64,000 nucleotides of DNA from Cytophaga aurantiaca DSM 3654 (GCF_000379725.1 NZ_KB903630.1:11045-75044); one strand, 5' to 3'. Counted from the stretch's first letter, positions 46,141 through 54,938 are shown. Numbers and translations are program-made. The notes: generated by a model from the letters alone, not told the origin.

Positions 46141-48654
46141 TTACGCTTTCCAGTTTGCCGGTTTTTTCTGTGTTCGCATTTCTGTGAAAGCCATTGTTTC
46201 ATCGGATTCATCCGAATTGATAAATGTGCTGAAGCGTTTTCTCAACTCAGGGTTCTCAACAACTTCTTTCCATTCGCAATGATACGTGTCTACAAGTAAC
46301 TGCAACTCTTTTTCGAATTGGCTGTTCAAGCCAAGACTGTCGTTGATAATTACTTCACGTAAATATTCAATACCACCTTCTAATTTATTTAACCATGTAG
46401 CCGTACGCATTAAAGGCTCTGCTGTACGGATATAAAAGATCATGATACGATCGATGTATTTAATACAGGTTTCATCGTCTAAGTCTGAAGCGAATAAGAT
46501 TGCGTGCTGTGGTTTTGCACCACCATTCCCGCAAACATATAAGTTCCATCCTTTGTCAGTTGCAATGATACCAAAGTCTTTCCCTTGTGCTTCTGCGCAC
46601 TCACGCACACAGCCCGATACGGCCATCTTTACTTTATGCGGAGAGCGTATTCCCTTGTAGCGCTCTTCTATGCGTATTGCGTACGAAACTGCATCTTGTA
46701 CTCCAAATCTACACCACGTTGAACCCACACAACTTTTTACAGTACGCAATGATTTTCCGTACGCATGTCCGCTTTCAAAACCAGCATCAATAAGCTCTTC
46801 CCAGATATCCGGTAACTGATGTACCGGTGCACCAAACAAATCGATGCGCTGTCCGCCGGTAATCTTACAATACAAATCGTATTTTTTTGCAACTTGTCCT
46901 AGTACAATCAATTTCTCAGCAGTAATTTCTCCACCTGCTACACGAGGCACAACAGAGTAGGTGCCACCTTTCTGTAAGTTCGCAAGGAAACGATCATTCG
47001 AATCCTGAATGGTAGCTTGTTTTAATATTACTTCATTCCAAACACTTGCAAGGATAGAACCTACAGCCGGTTTACATATTTCACAGCCATCACCTTTTCC
47101 TAATTCATCCAGAATGACATCGTAATTTTTATATTCATGAATTTTGATCAGATCCAATAATTCCTGACGGGAATAGTCAAAGTGTTCACACAACACTTTT
47201 TTAATAACCTTTCCTTGAGACTTTAATGTTTCAGAAATTAAATCATTGACCATTGGTACGCAGCCGCCACAACCTGTTCCGGCTTTGGTACATTTTTTCA
47301 TGCCTGCCAGATCGGTTACATTCTGATCTGTAACTGCTCCGCAGATCGCACCTTTGGTAACCCCTTCGCATGAGCAGATCAATGCTTCATCCGGAAGATT
47401 CATTACACCCGCATTACCACCTTCAGATTTGCCATCACCACGTGAACCCAGAATTAAATCTTCCGGATCCGGTGGTAAAGCCATCTTGTTGTTAACCATC
47501 TGCAGCAACATGTTATAGCTTTCAGCATCGCCCACTAATATCCCACCTATAACACGTTTTTTATCTGCCGATAAGTTCAGGCGTTTGTAAATGCCTTTAT
47601 CTTTATTCTCATATGTAATTGCTACCGAACCTTCTTCTGCACCGAAGGCATCACCGAAGCTTGCTACATCAACACCAATTAATTTTAACTTGGTAGACAT
47701 ATCAAACGAACGGAATTCTTTGCTATGTTCCTTGATTAAATTTTCTGCAACAACTTCCGCCATTTCATAACCAGGTGCAACCAGGCCATAGATCATTCCC
47801 CAGTGCAAGGCACATTCACCGATTGCATAAATATCTTCATCAGAAGTTTGAAGTATATCGTTCACTTCAATACCACCTCTCGGACCTACTGTTAAACCTG
47901 CTTTTTTAGCAACTTCATCTCGTGGTTTGATACCTGCTGAGATAACAACCATATCAAGTTCTAAACGTGTATCGTCTGCAAACTGCATCGCAGTTACAGT
48001 TGCATCTCCGTCAAAGTAAGAAGTGTTTTTATTTAAATGGATTGTTAATCCCAAGGATTCTAATTTTTCCTGTAGAATCTTAGAGCCAGCTTCGTCCAAT
48101 TGGCGTGGCATCAAGCGTGATGCAAATTCAATTACATGTGGCTTTATACCTAGATCCAACAATGCTTTAGCTGCTTCTAAACCTAATAACCCGCCACCAA
48201 TTACAGCACCGACTTTCGATTTCTGAGCCTGATTGATCATCATCTCCAGATCTTCAATGGTGCGGTATACAAAAATACCGTCTTTATCAACGCCTTTAAT
48301 AGGAGGTACAAAGGCTGCAGAGCCAGTTGCAAGTATTAATTTATCGTAAGAATAGACGTCACCGGAAAACGTTGTAACAGATTTTTTTTCTCTGTCAATC
48401 GATACAACCGGATTGCCTAAGACCAGGTTGATGTTGTTTTCTGCATACCATTCTTTCGGTGCCATGGTTAAATGATCTGCCGAACGGGTACTGAAATATT
48501 CACTTAAGTGAACCCGATCGTATGCAGGTCTTGGTTCTTCCCCAAGTACGGTAATTTTGAAAGCGCCGGAAGGATCTTTTTTCTTCAGCTTTTCGCAAAA
48601 CTTGTAACCAACCATTCCGTTGCCAACGACCAGGATTTGAGTTTCGTTTTTCAT
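46141..48654 (-). CDS. nirB: NAD(P)H-dependent siroheme nitrite reductase large subunit
   Basis: Reduces nitrite to ammonium in the cytoplasm. The 837-residue length is standard. Order: FAD/NAD(P)H domain (VVGNGMVGYKFCEKL; second Rossmann at IGGGLLGLEAA), two BFD-like [2Fe-2S] segments (CSCEGV ... CGGC; then CEHFDYS ... CEIC), the ferredoxin-like half-domain (QVAKKYDLYCKITGGQRIDLFG), and the [4Fe-4S]-siroheme site CVGSTWCRFG with SGCVRECAEA. All four cluster Cys are present. It needs siroheme, whose synthase is not in the window. Its promoter carries four TACGTA sites. Confidence 0.96.
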   Translation of the reverse strand: MKNETQILVVGNGMVGYKFCEKLKKKDPSGAFKITVLGEEPRPAYDRVHLSEYFSTRSADHLTMAPKEWYAENNINLVLGNPVVSIDREKKSVTTFSGDVYSYDKLILATGSAAFVPPIKGVDKDGIFVYRTIEDLEMMINQAQKSKVGAVIGGGLLGLEAAKALLDLGIKPHVIEFASRLMPRQLDEAGSKILQEKLESLGLTIHLNKNTSYFDGDATVTAMQFADDTRLELDMVVISAGIKPRDEVAKKAGLTVGPRGGIEVNDILQTSDEDIYAIGECALHWGMIYGLVAPGYEMAEVVAENLIKEHSKEFRSFDMSTKLKLIGVDVASFGDAFGAEEGSVAITYENKDKGIYKRLNLSADKKRVIGGILVGDAESYNMLLQMVNNKMALPPDPEDLILGSRGDGKSEGGNAGVMNLPDEALICSCEGVTKGAICGAVTDQNVTDLAGMKKCTKAGTGCGGCVPMVNDLISETLKSQGKVIKKVLCEHFDYSRQELLDLIKIHEYKNYDVILDELGKGDGCEICKPAVGSILASVWNEVILKQATIQDSNDRFLANLQKGGTYSVVPRVAGGEITAEKLIVLGQVAKKYDLYCKITGGQRIDLFGAPVHQLPDIWEELIDAGFESGHAYGKSLRTVKSCVGSTWCRFGVQDAVSYAIRIEERYKGIRSPHKVKMAVSGCVRECAEAQGKDFGIIATDKGWNLYVCGNGGAKPQHAILFASDLDDETCIKYIDRIMIFYIRTAEPLMRTATWLNKLEGGIEYLREVIINDSLGLNSQFEKELQLLVDTYHCEWKEVVENPELRKRFSTFINSDESDETMAFTEMRTQKKPANWKA

Positions 48655-48677
48655 AAGTAAAAGGGACTAATGTTAAC

Positions 48678-48728
48678 TACGTAGGCAAAATTACGTAATT
48701 GTTACGTAAAAGCAAGTATTTATACGTA
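48678..48728 (-). promoter_or_regulatory. nirB promoter with four TACGTA sites
   Basis: On the minus strand, TTG (48713-48715) then 19 bases then TAATTTTG (48686-48693) is a full Bacteroidota-type promoter. TACGTA occurs at 48723-48728 upstream of the -33 box, 48703-48708 and 48692-48697 in the spacer, and 48678-48683 at the expected start of transcription, 24 bases before the ATG. Confidence 0.7.
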
Positions 48729-48749
48729 AAAATACTTAATAAAATAATT

Positions 48750-48802
48750 TTGTTTAAAAAAATCGCATGGGAGCTAAACAAAAGAGAGTACATTTGTTTA
48801 AA
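48750..48802 (+). promoter_or_regulatory. TTGTTTAA-type repeats before the MerR gene
   Basis: TTGTTTAAA at 48750-48758 and 48794-48802 in one direction and CTAAACAAAA at 48774-48783 in the other, about 20-24 bases apart. The same motif occurs before the ECF sigma gene, so it is probably the operator of the MerR protein. Confidence 0.55.
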
Positions 48803-48824
48803 TCTTCATATAATCAGGAAATAA

Positions 48825-49697
48825 GTGGTTCAGTTTTCAATAAAGGACTTAGAGCGGATTACAGGTATTAAGGCTCATACGATTCGTATTTGGGAGCAAA
48901 GGTATAATATCATTACACCCCAACGAATGAGCAATAACATTCGCTTTTACTCTAATGAGGATTTAAAGCGGATTTTGAATGTTAGTGTTCTTAATAAAAA
49001 TGGACTTAAAATTTCAAAAATTGCTCACTTAACTCCTGATCAATTAAATTCAGAAGTTAAAAAAATTATTGATACAAGTATTTATGAGGATAATCAGATT
49101 GAAGGTTTGATCGTGAGCATGATTGAATTGAATGAGGATAATTTTCAGGAAATTATTTCTAATACAGTTTCAAAACATGGTTTAATAAAAACAATTGAGC
49201 ATACTATTTATCCATTTTTTGAGAAGATAGGTATATTGTGGCAAACCGGAGCCATTAATCCTGCTCAAGAGCATTTTATAAGTAATCTGATTCGCCAAAA
49301 GATAATTGTATCTATTGATTCTGTTTCGATTAAACCTGACCCAACTAAAGAGACTTTTTTGCTTTTTTTGCCCGAATCAGAATTGCATGAAATAAGCTTG
49401 TTGGTATATACCTATTTATTAAAGTCAAAAGGGTATAAGGTTATTTATTTAGGACAATCTGTTCCTTACGTTGATTTATTAGCTGTTGTTCATAGCATTC
49501 AACCTCAAAAAATAGTTACCGCATTTACCAATCCTTTTGCCGAAGGGATGTTACAGGAGTATTTGAATAAATTAAGTTGTGATTTCCCTGACTGTATATT
49601 TTTTGTTTCAGGTTATCAGTTTATCAGGGAATCAGTAAAACTACCTACTAACATAATTCTGCATAAGGGCTTAGATGCTTTTAAAAAACTTGTTTAA
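48825..49697 (+). CDS. MerR-family regulator with B12-binding domain (CarH/LitR-like)
   Basis: A 290-residue protein from GTG 48825. Residues 1-70 are a MerR helix-turn-helix (ITGIKAHTIRIWEQRY, IRFYSNEDLKRIL). Residues about 85-165 are the helical cap with W139 and E149-H150, an exact Wx9EH signature of adenosylcobalamin photoreceptors. Residues about 175-290 are a Rossmann-like B12 domain with H188 in SELHEIS (the lower axial ligand position; family DxHxxG, so Gly is Ser here) and YKVIYLGQSVP. It likely represses neighbouring genes until light breaks the cobalamin bond. Ligand binding is inferred. Confidence 0.85.
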   Translation: MVQFSIKDLERITGIKAHTIRIWEQRYNIITPQRMSNNIRFYSNEDLKRILNVSVLNKNGLKISKIAHLTPDQLNSEVKKIIDTSIYEDNQIEGLIVSMIELNEDNFQEIISNTVSKHGLIKTIEHTIYPFFEKIGILWQTGAINPAQEHFISNLIRQKIIVSIDSVSIKPDPTKETFLLFLPESELHEISLLVYTYLLKSKGYKVIYLGQSVPYVDLLAVVHSIQPQKIVTAFTNPFAEGMLQEYLNKLSCDFPDCIFFVSGYQFIRESVKLPTNIILHKGLDAFKKLV

Positions 49698-49749
49698 TTT
49701 TTAAAAATCTATATTTTTATAATCCTGTTTATCAGCATGTTAATTATTT

Positions 49750-49825
49750 TGTTTAATTAAGTGTATTTTTTGTTAAACAAAAATGACTATTTTTGTTTAA
49801 CAAAATGGTGTAAATGTTAAACAAA
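49750..49825 (+). promoter_or_regulatory. Four phased TTGTTTAA-type repeats before the ECF gene
   Basis: TTGTTTAAT (49750), TTGTTAAACAA (49771-49781), TTGTTTAACAA (49794-49804) and TGTTAAACAA (49816-49825) follow each other at 21-23 bp, two helical turns, just before the ATG at 49833. This spacing fits cooperative binding of an oligomeric repressor on one face of the DNA. Confidence 0.65.
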
Positions 49826-49832
49826 TAAATTT

Positions 49833-50349
49833 ATGTCAACAACTGAATTTTATACGCTGGTAATGAATGAGCAGCATCTGCTGAAAAATTTTGCTTTAAA
49901 ATTAACAGCAGATCAAGACGATGCTAAAGATTTGATTCAGGATACAATACTTAAAGCAATTAAGTATAAAGACAAATTTATCAGCTCAACAAATTTGAAA
50001 GGCTGGCTGTGTGTCATCATGAAGAATACATTCATCAATACATACAGAAGATCTGTTCGAAAAAATACATTAGTAAACAACTCATTTGATTTATTGAAAG
50101 ATGAAATTCAAACGACGATACATTCTAATACAACGGATGCCCAAATTAACTTACAAGGAACTTCTTCGTGTTATTGATTTGTTAAAGGATGAATTCAAAT
50201 TGCCATTTCTGCGTTATGTGGATGGGTATAAATACAAAGAAATTTCAGAAGAACTCGACATACCAATAGGCACAGTAAAAAGTCGAATATTTATTGCTAG
50301 AAAAGAGTTAATAGCACGACTTAAAACTGAATATAGTTTAACTCGATAA
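49833..50349 (+). pseudogene. ECF sigma factor gene interrupted by a frameshift
   Basis: The first frame (49833 on) gives sigma region 2: LKNFALKLTADQDDAKDLIQDTILKAIKY and LKGWLCVIMKNTFINTYRR. It hits a TGA at 50175. Region 4 is in the next frame: LLRVIDLLKDEFKLPFLRYVDGYKYKEISEELDIPIGTVKSRIFIARKEL, ending at 50349. One extra base near 50150-50156 (AACTTACAAGG) explains the split; without it the gene encodes 171 residues, normal for an ECF factor. The cause may be a true mutation, a sequence error or programmed frameshifting. Its position next to a CarH-like gene matches the LitR/LitS type of light-response pair. Confidence 0.75.
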
Positions 50350-50385
50350 ATTGTTGCAGCTATTTGTTATATAATATTAAATAGG

Positions 50386-51057
50386 ATGAATATGAAGATT
50401 ACTAAAGGTATACAGACGTTGATTGAAGAAATAAATGAGGATCATTATTCATCCAATCCCAATACTCCCATACGTATTGATGCATTTGATTTAGATGATG
50501 ATCTTAAAATTGAATTGATTAGTAAAAAGTTTAAAGATATCATGGATATTCTTGGCTTAGATCTTACAGACGATAGTTTAAAAGATACTCCAAAGCGTGT
50601 GGCTAAGATGTATGTAAAAGAAATATTCAGTGGTTTAAACCCTGCGAATAAGCCAGCCATCGCTTTATTTGAAAATAAGTATAAGTACGATGAAATGGTG
50701 TTGGAGAAAAATATTACTTTTTATTCTAATTGTGAGCACCACTTTGTACCAATCATTGGTAAGGCCCATGTGGCATATATTTCAAACGGTAACGTAATTG
50801 GTTTGTCGAAGTTGAATCGTATTGTAGAATACTTTTCAAAACGTCCGCAAGTTCAGGAAAGACTTACCATGCAAATTGCAAATGAATTAAAGAAGATATT
50901 GAATACTGAAGATGTTGCAGTTGTGATTGATGCAAAGCATTTGTGTGTATCTATGCGTGGTGTAAAGGATGAATCAAGTACAACAATTACTGCCAGCTAT
51001 TCCGGTAAGTTTAAAGAAGATTCTGTTAAAAATGAATTTCTATCGCATATCAAATAA
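50386..51057 (+). CDS. folE: GTP cyclohydrolase I
   Basis: Converts GTP to dihydroneopterin triphosphate for folate or pterin synthesis. The 223-residue product shows DTPKRVAKMYV, the zinc/catalytic motif NCEHHFVPIIGKAHVAYI, GLSKLNRIVEYFSKRPQVQERLT and AKHLCVSMRGVKD with the second zinc Cys. It lies 36 bases after the ECF gene. folE copies next to LitR/CarH regulators may supply pterin to photolyases or other light-response proteins. Confidence 0.96.
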   Translation: MNMKITKGIQTLIEEINEDHYSSNPNTPIRIDAFDLDDDLKIELISKKFKDIMDILGLDLTDDSLKDTPKRVAKMYVKEIFSGLNPANKPAIALFENKYKYDEMVLEKNITFYSNCEHHFVPIIGKAHVAYISNGNVIGLSKLNRIVEYFSKRPQVQERLTMQIANELKKILNTEDVAVVIDAKHLCVSMRGVKDESSTTITASYSGKFKEDSVKNEFLSHIK

Positions 51058-51060
51058 CGA

Positions 51061-51744
51061 ATGAATTATTTACTTGTTGGCAGTAACTCAGCGATTGCTT
51101 CTGAAGTGATTGGCAAATTAAAAGAAGACGGTCATGACTTGTGGACGGTCAGCAGGTTGGAAATGAATGTTACTGAACATCATCAGGTGCTTGATATTGT
51201 CACTGCTTCAATACCTGAAAATTTCTTACCGGATACCTTACATGGCTTGATCTATTTTCCAGGAACAATCATCTTAAAGCCATTTCATAGAATCTCCATT
51301 GAAGAATTTACTTCGGACTATCAAATCAATTTCTTAGGTGCTGTAAAATCCATTCAAACTGCTTTGCCTGCGTTGAAAAAAGGGAATGGGTCTGTTGTAT
51401 TGATTAGTACCGTAGCGGCAACTATTGGCTTGGGTTTTCATGCATCGATTGCTTCTTCAAAAGCTGCACTTGAAGGCTTGTCTAGGTCCTTGGCCGCTGA
51501 ATATGCACCTACGATCCGTTTTAATGTTGTTGCACCTTCCATTACAGATACTCCATTGGCAGAAAAATTATTGAATACCGAAGAAAAGAAATTAAACTCA
51601 GGTAAACGTCATCCATTGGGGAGAGTTGGAGAAGCTGGTGATATCGCATCATCGATTCTTTTTTTATTGGGAAATAAATCCACCTGGATTACCGGGCAAA
51701 CGTTTCATGTTGATGGAGGTATGTCAACAGTAAAAGTTCTTTAG
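51061..51744 (+). CDS. Short-chain dehydrogenase-like protein lacking the catalytic Tyr
   Basis: A 227-residue SDR fold. Seen: an altered cofactor loop LVGSNSAIASEV in place of TGxxxGIG, S116 in VLISTVAA, then ASIASSKAALEGL, where the YxxxK motif reads I130-A-S-S-K134: the Lys is kept but Tyr is Ile. The end, WITGQTFHVDGGMS, is a typical SDR C-terminus. Such changes make a normal oxidoreductase mechanism doubtful. It follows folE by 3 bases. Confidence 0.85.
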   Translation: MNYLLVGSNSAIASEVIGKLKEDGHDLWTVSRLEMNVTEHHQVLDIVTASIPENFLPDTLHGLIYFPGTIILKPFHRISIEEFTSDYQINFLGAVKSIQTALPALKKGNGSVVLISTVAATIGLGFHASIASSKAALEGLSRSLAAEYAPTIRFNVVAPSITDTPLAEKLLNTEEKKLNSGKRHPLGRVGEAGDIASSILFLLGNKSTWITGQTFHVDGGMSTVKVL

Positions 51745-51780
51745 TTGAAATTATTTATTCATTATTAACTCATACACAAC

Positions 51781-52239
51781 ATGCATACATTAGAAAGAAC
51801 GCAACGTTTACCAATTACTATTGAAGAAGCATGGGATTTTTTTTCTTCCCCTAAAAATTTAAAAGTAATTACTCCGCCTTATATGGGTTTTAATATAAAG
51901 TCTGGTGGTGAAAGTCCAATGTATGCGGGCATGCTTATTAAGTATACCGTAACACCATTACTTGGTATCCCAATGAAATGGGTGACAGAAATTACGCATG
52001 TAGAGGATAAGAAATTTTTTGTTGATGAACAACGTGTAGGTCCTTATGCAATCTGGCACCACGAACATCATTTCAGGGCAATTCCTAATGGCGTTGAAAT
52101 GACGGATATCGTTAACTATAAACTGCCTTTGGGTATTATAGGAGAGTGGCTTGAACCAATTATTGTTAAACACAAAGTTCAGGAAATTTTTGAATATCGA
52201 AATGTTAAAATGTTGGAGTTGTTTGGGGAATATAAATAA
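51781..52239 (+). CDS. SRPBCC-family ligand-binding protein
   Basis: A 152-residue helix-grip (START/Bet v1-like) protein: ERTQRLPITIEEAWDFFSSPKNLKVITPP at the start and KLPLGIIGEWLEPIIVKHKVQEIFEYR at the end. Such proteins bind hydrophobic ligands. It ends the folE-SDR row and is followed by a terminator. A close paralog lies at 55109-55591. Members of this family often sit in LitR/CarH light-response clusters; ligand unknown. Confidence 0.85.
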   Translation: MHTLERTQRLPITIEEAWDFFSSPKNLKVITPPYMGFNIKSGGESPMYAGMLIKYTVTPLLGIPMKWVTEITHVEDKKFFVDEQRVGPYAIWHHEHHFRAIPNGVEMTDIVNYKLPLGIIGEWLEPIIVKHKVQEIFEYRNVKMLELFGEYK

Positions 52240-52285
52240 TTGTCTGAATTTGGATTTGTTGGATTAATTGAAAAAAAGGATTAAT

Positions 52286-52325
52286 AAAAAAATGCGAATA
52301 GATATTTACCTATTCGCATTTTTTT
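52286..52325. terminator. Rho-independent terminator after the SRPBCC gene
   Basis: A 16-bp stem, AAAAAAATGCGAATAG with CTATTCGCATTTTTTT, and an 8-base loop. The A- and T-runs on either side allow termination from both directions. Confidence 0.9.
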
Positions 52326-52376
52326 ATGTCTGGCAGTAAAGTTTAAATATTATGAACAGGTTAGATTACTAACTTT

Positions 52377-52411
52377 AATCCAATAATCTTTAAAATCCAA
52401 TAAATCCAAAT
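52377..52411. repeat. 35-bp interspersed repeat (AATCCAATAA type)
   Basis: AATCCAATAATC, five variable bases, then AATCCAATAAATCCAAAT. It is 32/35 identical to 61039-61073. Related reverse copies are at 52242-52270 and within the inverted repeat at 54325-54590. Confidence 0.7.
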
Positions 52412-54276
52412 CAATAGTCCTCTTCATCAAACACAAGATCAGCATCCTTCTCCCAGATCTCCATTTCGCAAGGCTTGCAATTGAATTTTAATTTGTATTC
52501 GTTTTCCCCATGCTTTAAAACCAAGGGTTCAACTACTTTTTCACCCATGGTATCGCGTTGGTACCTCGGACATTTACCCAATTCGTATTTAACACAATAC
52601 TTGGTTGTCATCACGCGTGCCTTGCCAGGATCCCATTGCAGCTCAAATGCTTTTTCAATTTCGGTTACACCGTGTCTGTGATAAAATGTTCTAGCCATTT
52701 TGTTTGACACGTTGTACATGAAATCCAGTTTTTCAACCGGGTAGGGATGTTCTGTTTTTTGAATCTTATATTCCTTGCGCTGATACGCATTTACGCGTAC
52801 GTCAATAAGATCTTCCAGAACGATTCTTCTGATCTCATTTATTTTTGAAATAGGTAAGAACCAGCTTGCAGAAAGTTCTACTTCTAAATGATCTACAATA
52901 AATGGTGTATTTCCTGTTTTTGAAAGATTCTTTTTAATGTTCTCTACAACACCATCGCTATTCTTACTTAATTCTTTTGCAACCTCTAATGTAGAAATAC
53001 TTGTATGTCCGTCTTCATCTACAGCTTTTAACTCAAAGCCTGCAGCGGTTTCTGTAAAGAATAATGAAACACCGATCTTACGGATTGCGCTGTCTTCACG
53101 TTCAACTAATTTGTTAAACTCCGCATCCGCATTGCGGTAGATCATGGTGCCTACAGCTAATGGCTTGAATGTATTTGGAATGACGATACCATTTTCAATG
53201 GTGTTTATCTGCGCACCGTCTGCTTCACCGGCTTCGTTGATGAAGTATAAACCATCACCATTATTTAATTTGTCGGAGTTCTCAATTACGTATCCGTTTT
53301 TCTTAACTGCTGTTACTTTTCCGATTACTTGTCCCTGCGACTTTGGTGTGTCCCATGAACCGATGCTTTGTGTACGTTTGTTTACAAAATAATCGGTATA
53401 GCCACGGTTGAAGCTACGATCCATTTCTGCATCGAAGTTGAAGAACGTACGGCCGGAAGATGCTTTTTCAAAACGTTCGTTATTTTCTAAAAACGCGTCT
53501 AATTTTTTACGCAGATAGGATACATTGTTTTTTACATAAACTATATCTTTTAATCTACCTTCAATTTTGAAAGACGTAATTCCTGCTTCAATCAGATTTG
53601 GTAATTGATCGCTTAAGTCAAGATCTTTGATCGATAACAAGTGACTGTTTGCGATCAATGTTTTTCCTGTACCATCAATAAGGTTGTATGGCAAACGACA
53701 GTTCTGCGCACAAGAGCCTCTGTTAGCACTGCGCTCACCGCCTGCAATACTCATATAGCAGTTGCCGCTAAATGAAACACACAACGCACCAGATACAAAA
53801 AATTCTAATTCAACATCCGTTGCATTTGCGATGTCTTTGATCTGATCTAGATTTAATTCGCGCGCTAATACGGCACGTTTCATTCCTGCATCTGCAAGAA
53901 ACTTTACATGCTTGGGATCACGGTTGTTTGCCTGCGTACTTGCATGGATTACAATAGGAGGGATATTCATTTCCATGATTGCCATATCCTGAATGATCAA
54001 TGCATCCACACCGATGTGATACAGTTCATGTATCAATTTTTCGCAGGTCTCTAATTCGTTATCGTATAAGATTGTGTTCAATACAACAAACACCTGTGCC
54101 TTGAATAAATGCGCATAACGCACCAATTCTGCAATGTCTTCAACCGGATTGGTTGCATTGGTACGGGCACCAAATTGAGGAGCACCGATGTATACCGCAT
54201 CTGCACCGGCATTGATGGCAGCCATTCCCTGATATAGGTTTTTGGCAGGAGCAAGTATTTCAACTTTCTTTTTCAT
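52411..54276 (-). CDS. U32-family peptidase-like protein (RlhA/YdcP type)
   Basis: A 621-residue protein: N-terminal TIM-barrel of the U32 family (ILAPAKNLYQGMAAINAGADAVYIGAPQFGAR), the Cys-rich signature GALCVSFSGNCYMS...RSANRGSCAQNCRLPY (about 165-200), and a C-terminal region with further Cys (YCVKYELGKCPRY, CKPCEM). Conserved Cys ligands suggest an Fe-S cluster. Members include the 23S rRNA C2501 hydroxylase RlhA and prephenate-dependent tRNA hydroxylase TrhP, so an RNA-modification role is more likely than proteolysis. Which RNA cannot be told here. Confidence 0.88.
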   Translation of the reverse strand: MKKKVEILAPAKNLYQGMAAINAGADAVYIGAPQFGARTNATNPVEDIAELVRYAHLFKAQVFVVLNTILYDNELETCEKLIHELYHIGVDALIIQDMAIMEMNIPPIVIHASTQANNRDPKHVKFLADAGMKRAVLARELNLDQIKDIANATDVELEFFVSGALCVSFSGNCYMSIAGGERSANRGSCAQNCRLPYNLIDGTGKTLIANSHLLSIKDLDLSDQLPNLIEAGITSFKIEGRLKDIVYVKNNVSYLRKKLDAFLENNERFEKASSGRTFFNFDAEMDRSFNRGYTDYFVNKRTQSIGSWDTPKSQGQVIGKVTAVKKNGYVIENSDKLNNGDGLYFINEAGEADGAQINTIENGIVIPNTFKPLAVGTMIYRNADAEFNKLVEREDSAIRKIGVSLFFTETAAGFELKAVDEDGHTSISTLEVAKELSKNSDGVVENIKKNLSKTGNTPFIVDHLEVELSASWFLPISKINEIRRIVLEDLIDVRVNAYQRKEYKIQKTEHPYPVEKLDFMYNVSNKMARTFYHRHGVTEIEKAFELQWDPGKARVMTTKYCVKYELGKCPRYQRDTMGEKVVEPLVLKHGENEYKLKFNCKPCEMEIWEKDADLVFDEEDY

Positions 54277-54324
54277 AGGAGATGCAAAGTTCCGTAATTA
54301 TTTACGGGTTTACAAGCAGGATTT

Positions 54325-54590
54325 GGATTCATTGGATTCTTTGGAAAGATGGGATTACAGGCTACTAAACCATTGCTTATATCTTCTAATGACGGTTTAT
54401 TGCTGAAGATTGTGATACGAACCTGCATAGCCCACGATTTTAATCATGGGAGGAAAAGGATTGAAATTGTGTTTATGTGTGGATTATATAATTCCAAATT
54501 GAAGTATGGTTTCATGGAGATTTAATTATGGGAGATACAGGTTCTATTAGTCGCCCATAATCCCATTTTTCCAAAGAATCCAATGAATCC
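54325..54590. repeat. MITE-like element with 33-bp inverted termini
   Basis: The termini 54325-54357 and 54558-54590 are inverted copies with one mismatch (GGATTCATTGGATTC at the left end). The 200-bp interior has no long frame and contains a small palindrome, CCCACGATT/AATCATGGG. The element fills the gap between the U32 gene and yjdM and ends 3 bases before the yjdM stop. The termini share the GGATT(C/T)ATTGGATT core with other repeats in the window. Confidence 0.65.
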
Positions 54591-54593
54591 GAA

Positions 54594-54938
54594 TCAGCCT
54601 TTCCGCACAAACTCCGACTTCAATGCCATAGCACCGAAACCATCGATCTTGCAATCAATATTGTGGTCACCGTCTTTCAAGCGGATGTTCTTAACCTTTG
54701 TGCCTGCTTTGATTGCTTTCGGAGCACCTTTAACGGGCAGATCTTTAATGATCACAACAGTGTCGCCATCCTGCAGGATTGCACCATTAGAATCCTTTAT
54801 AACGTTATCCGTACTGAGTGCTTCTGCAATTTCTGCGGGATTCCATTCATAATTACATTCCGGGCAAACCATTAACGAATCAGCTTCGTATGCGTAGGGA
54901 GATTTGCATTTTGGACAAGGAGTAGCGTCGTCAGACAT
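54594..54938 (-). CDS. yjdM: YjdM/PhnA zinc-ribbon protein
   Basis: A 114-residue protein from ATG 54938: an N-terminal zinc ribbon ([25 protein letters not shown]) and the PhnA-type SH3-like domain with [23 protein letters not shown] and [20 protein letters not shown]. Despite the old name it is not a proven phosphonate enzyme; function is not settled. A longer frame start upstream is rejected because it adds a hydrophobic stretch not found in the family. Confidence 0.9.
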   Translation of the reverse strand: MSDDATPCPKCKSPYAYEADSLMVCPECNYEWNPAEIAEALSTDNVIKDSNGAILQDGDTVVIIKDLPVKGAPKAIKAGTKVKNIRLKDGDHNIDCKIDGFGAMALKSEFVRKG

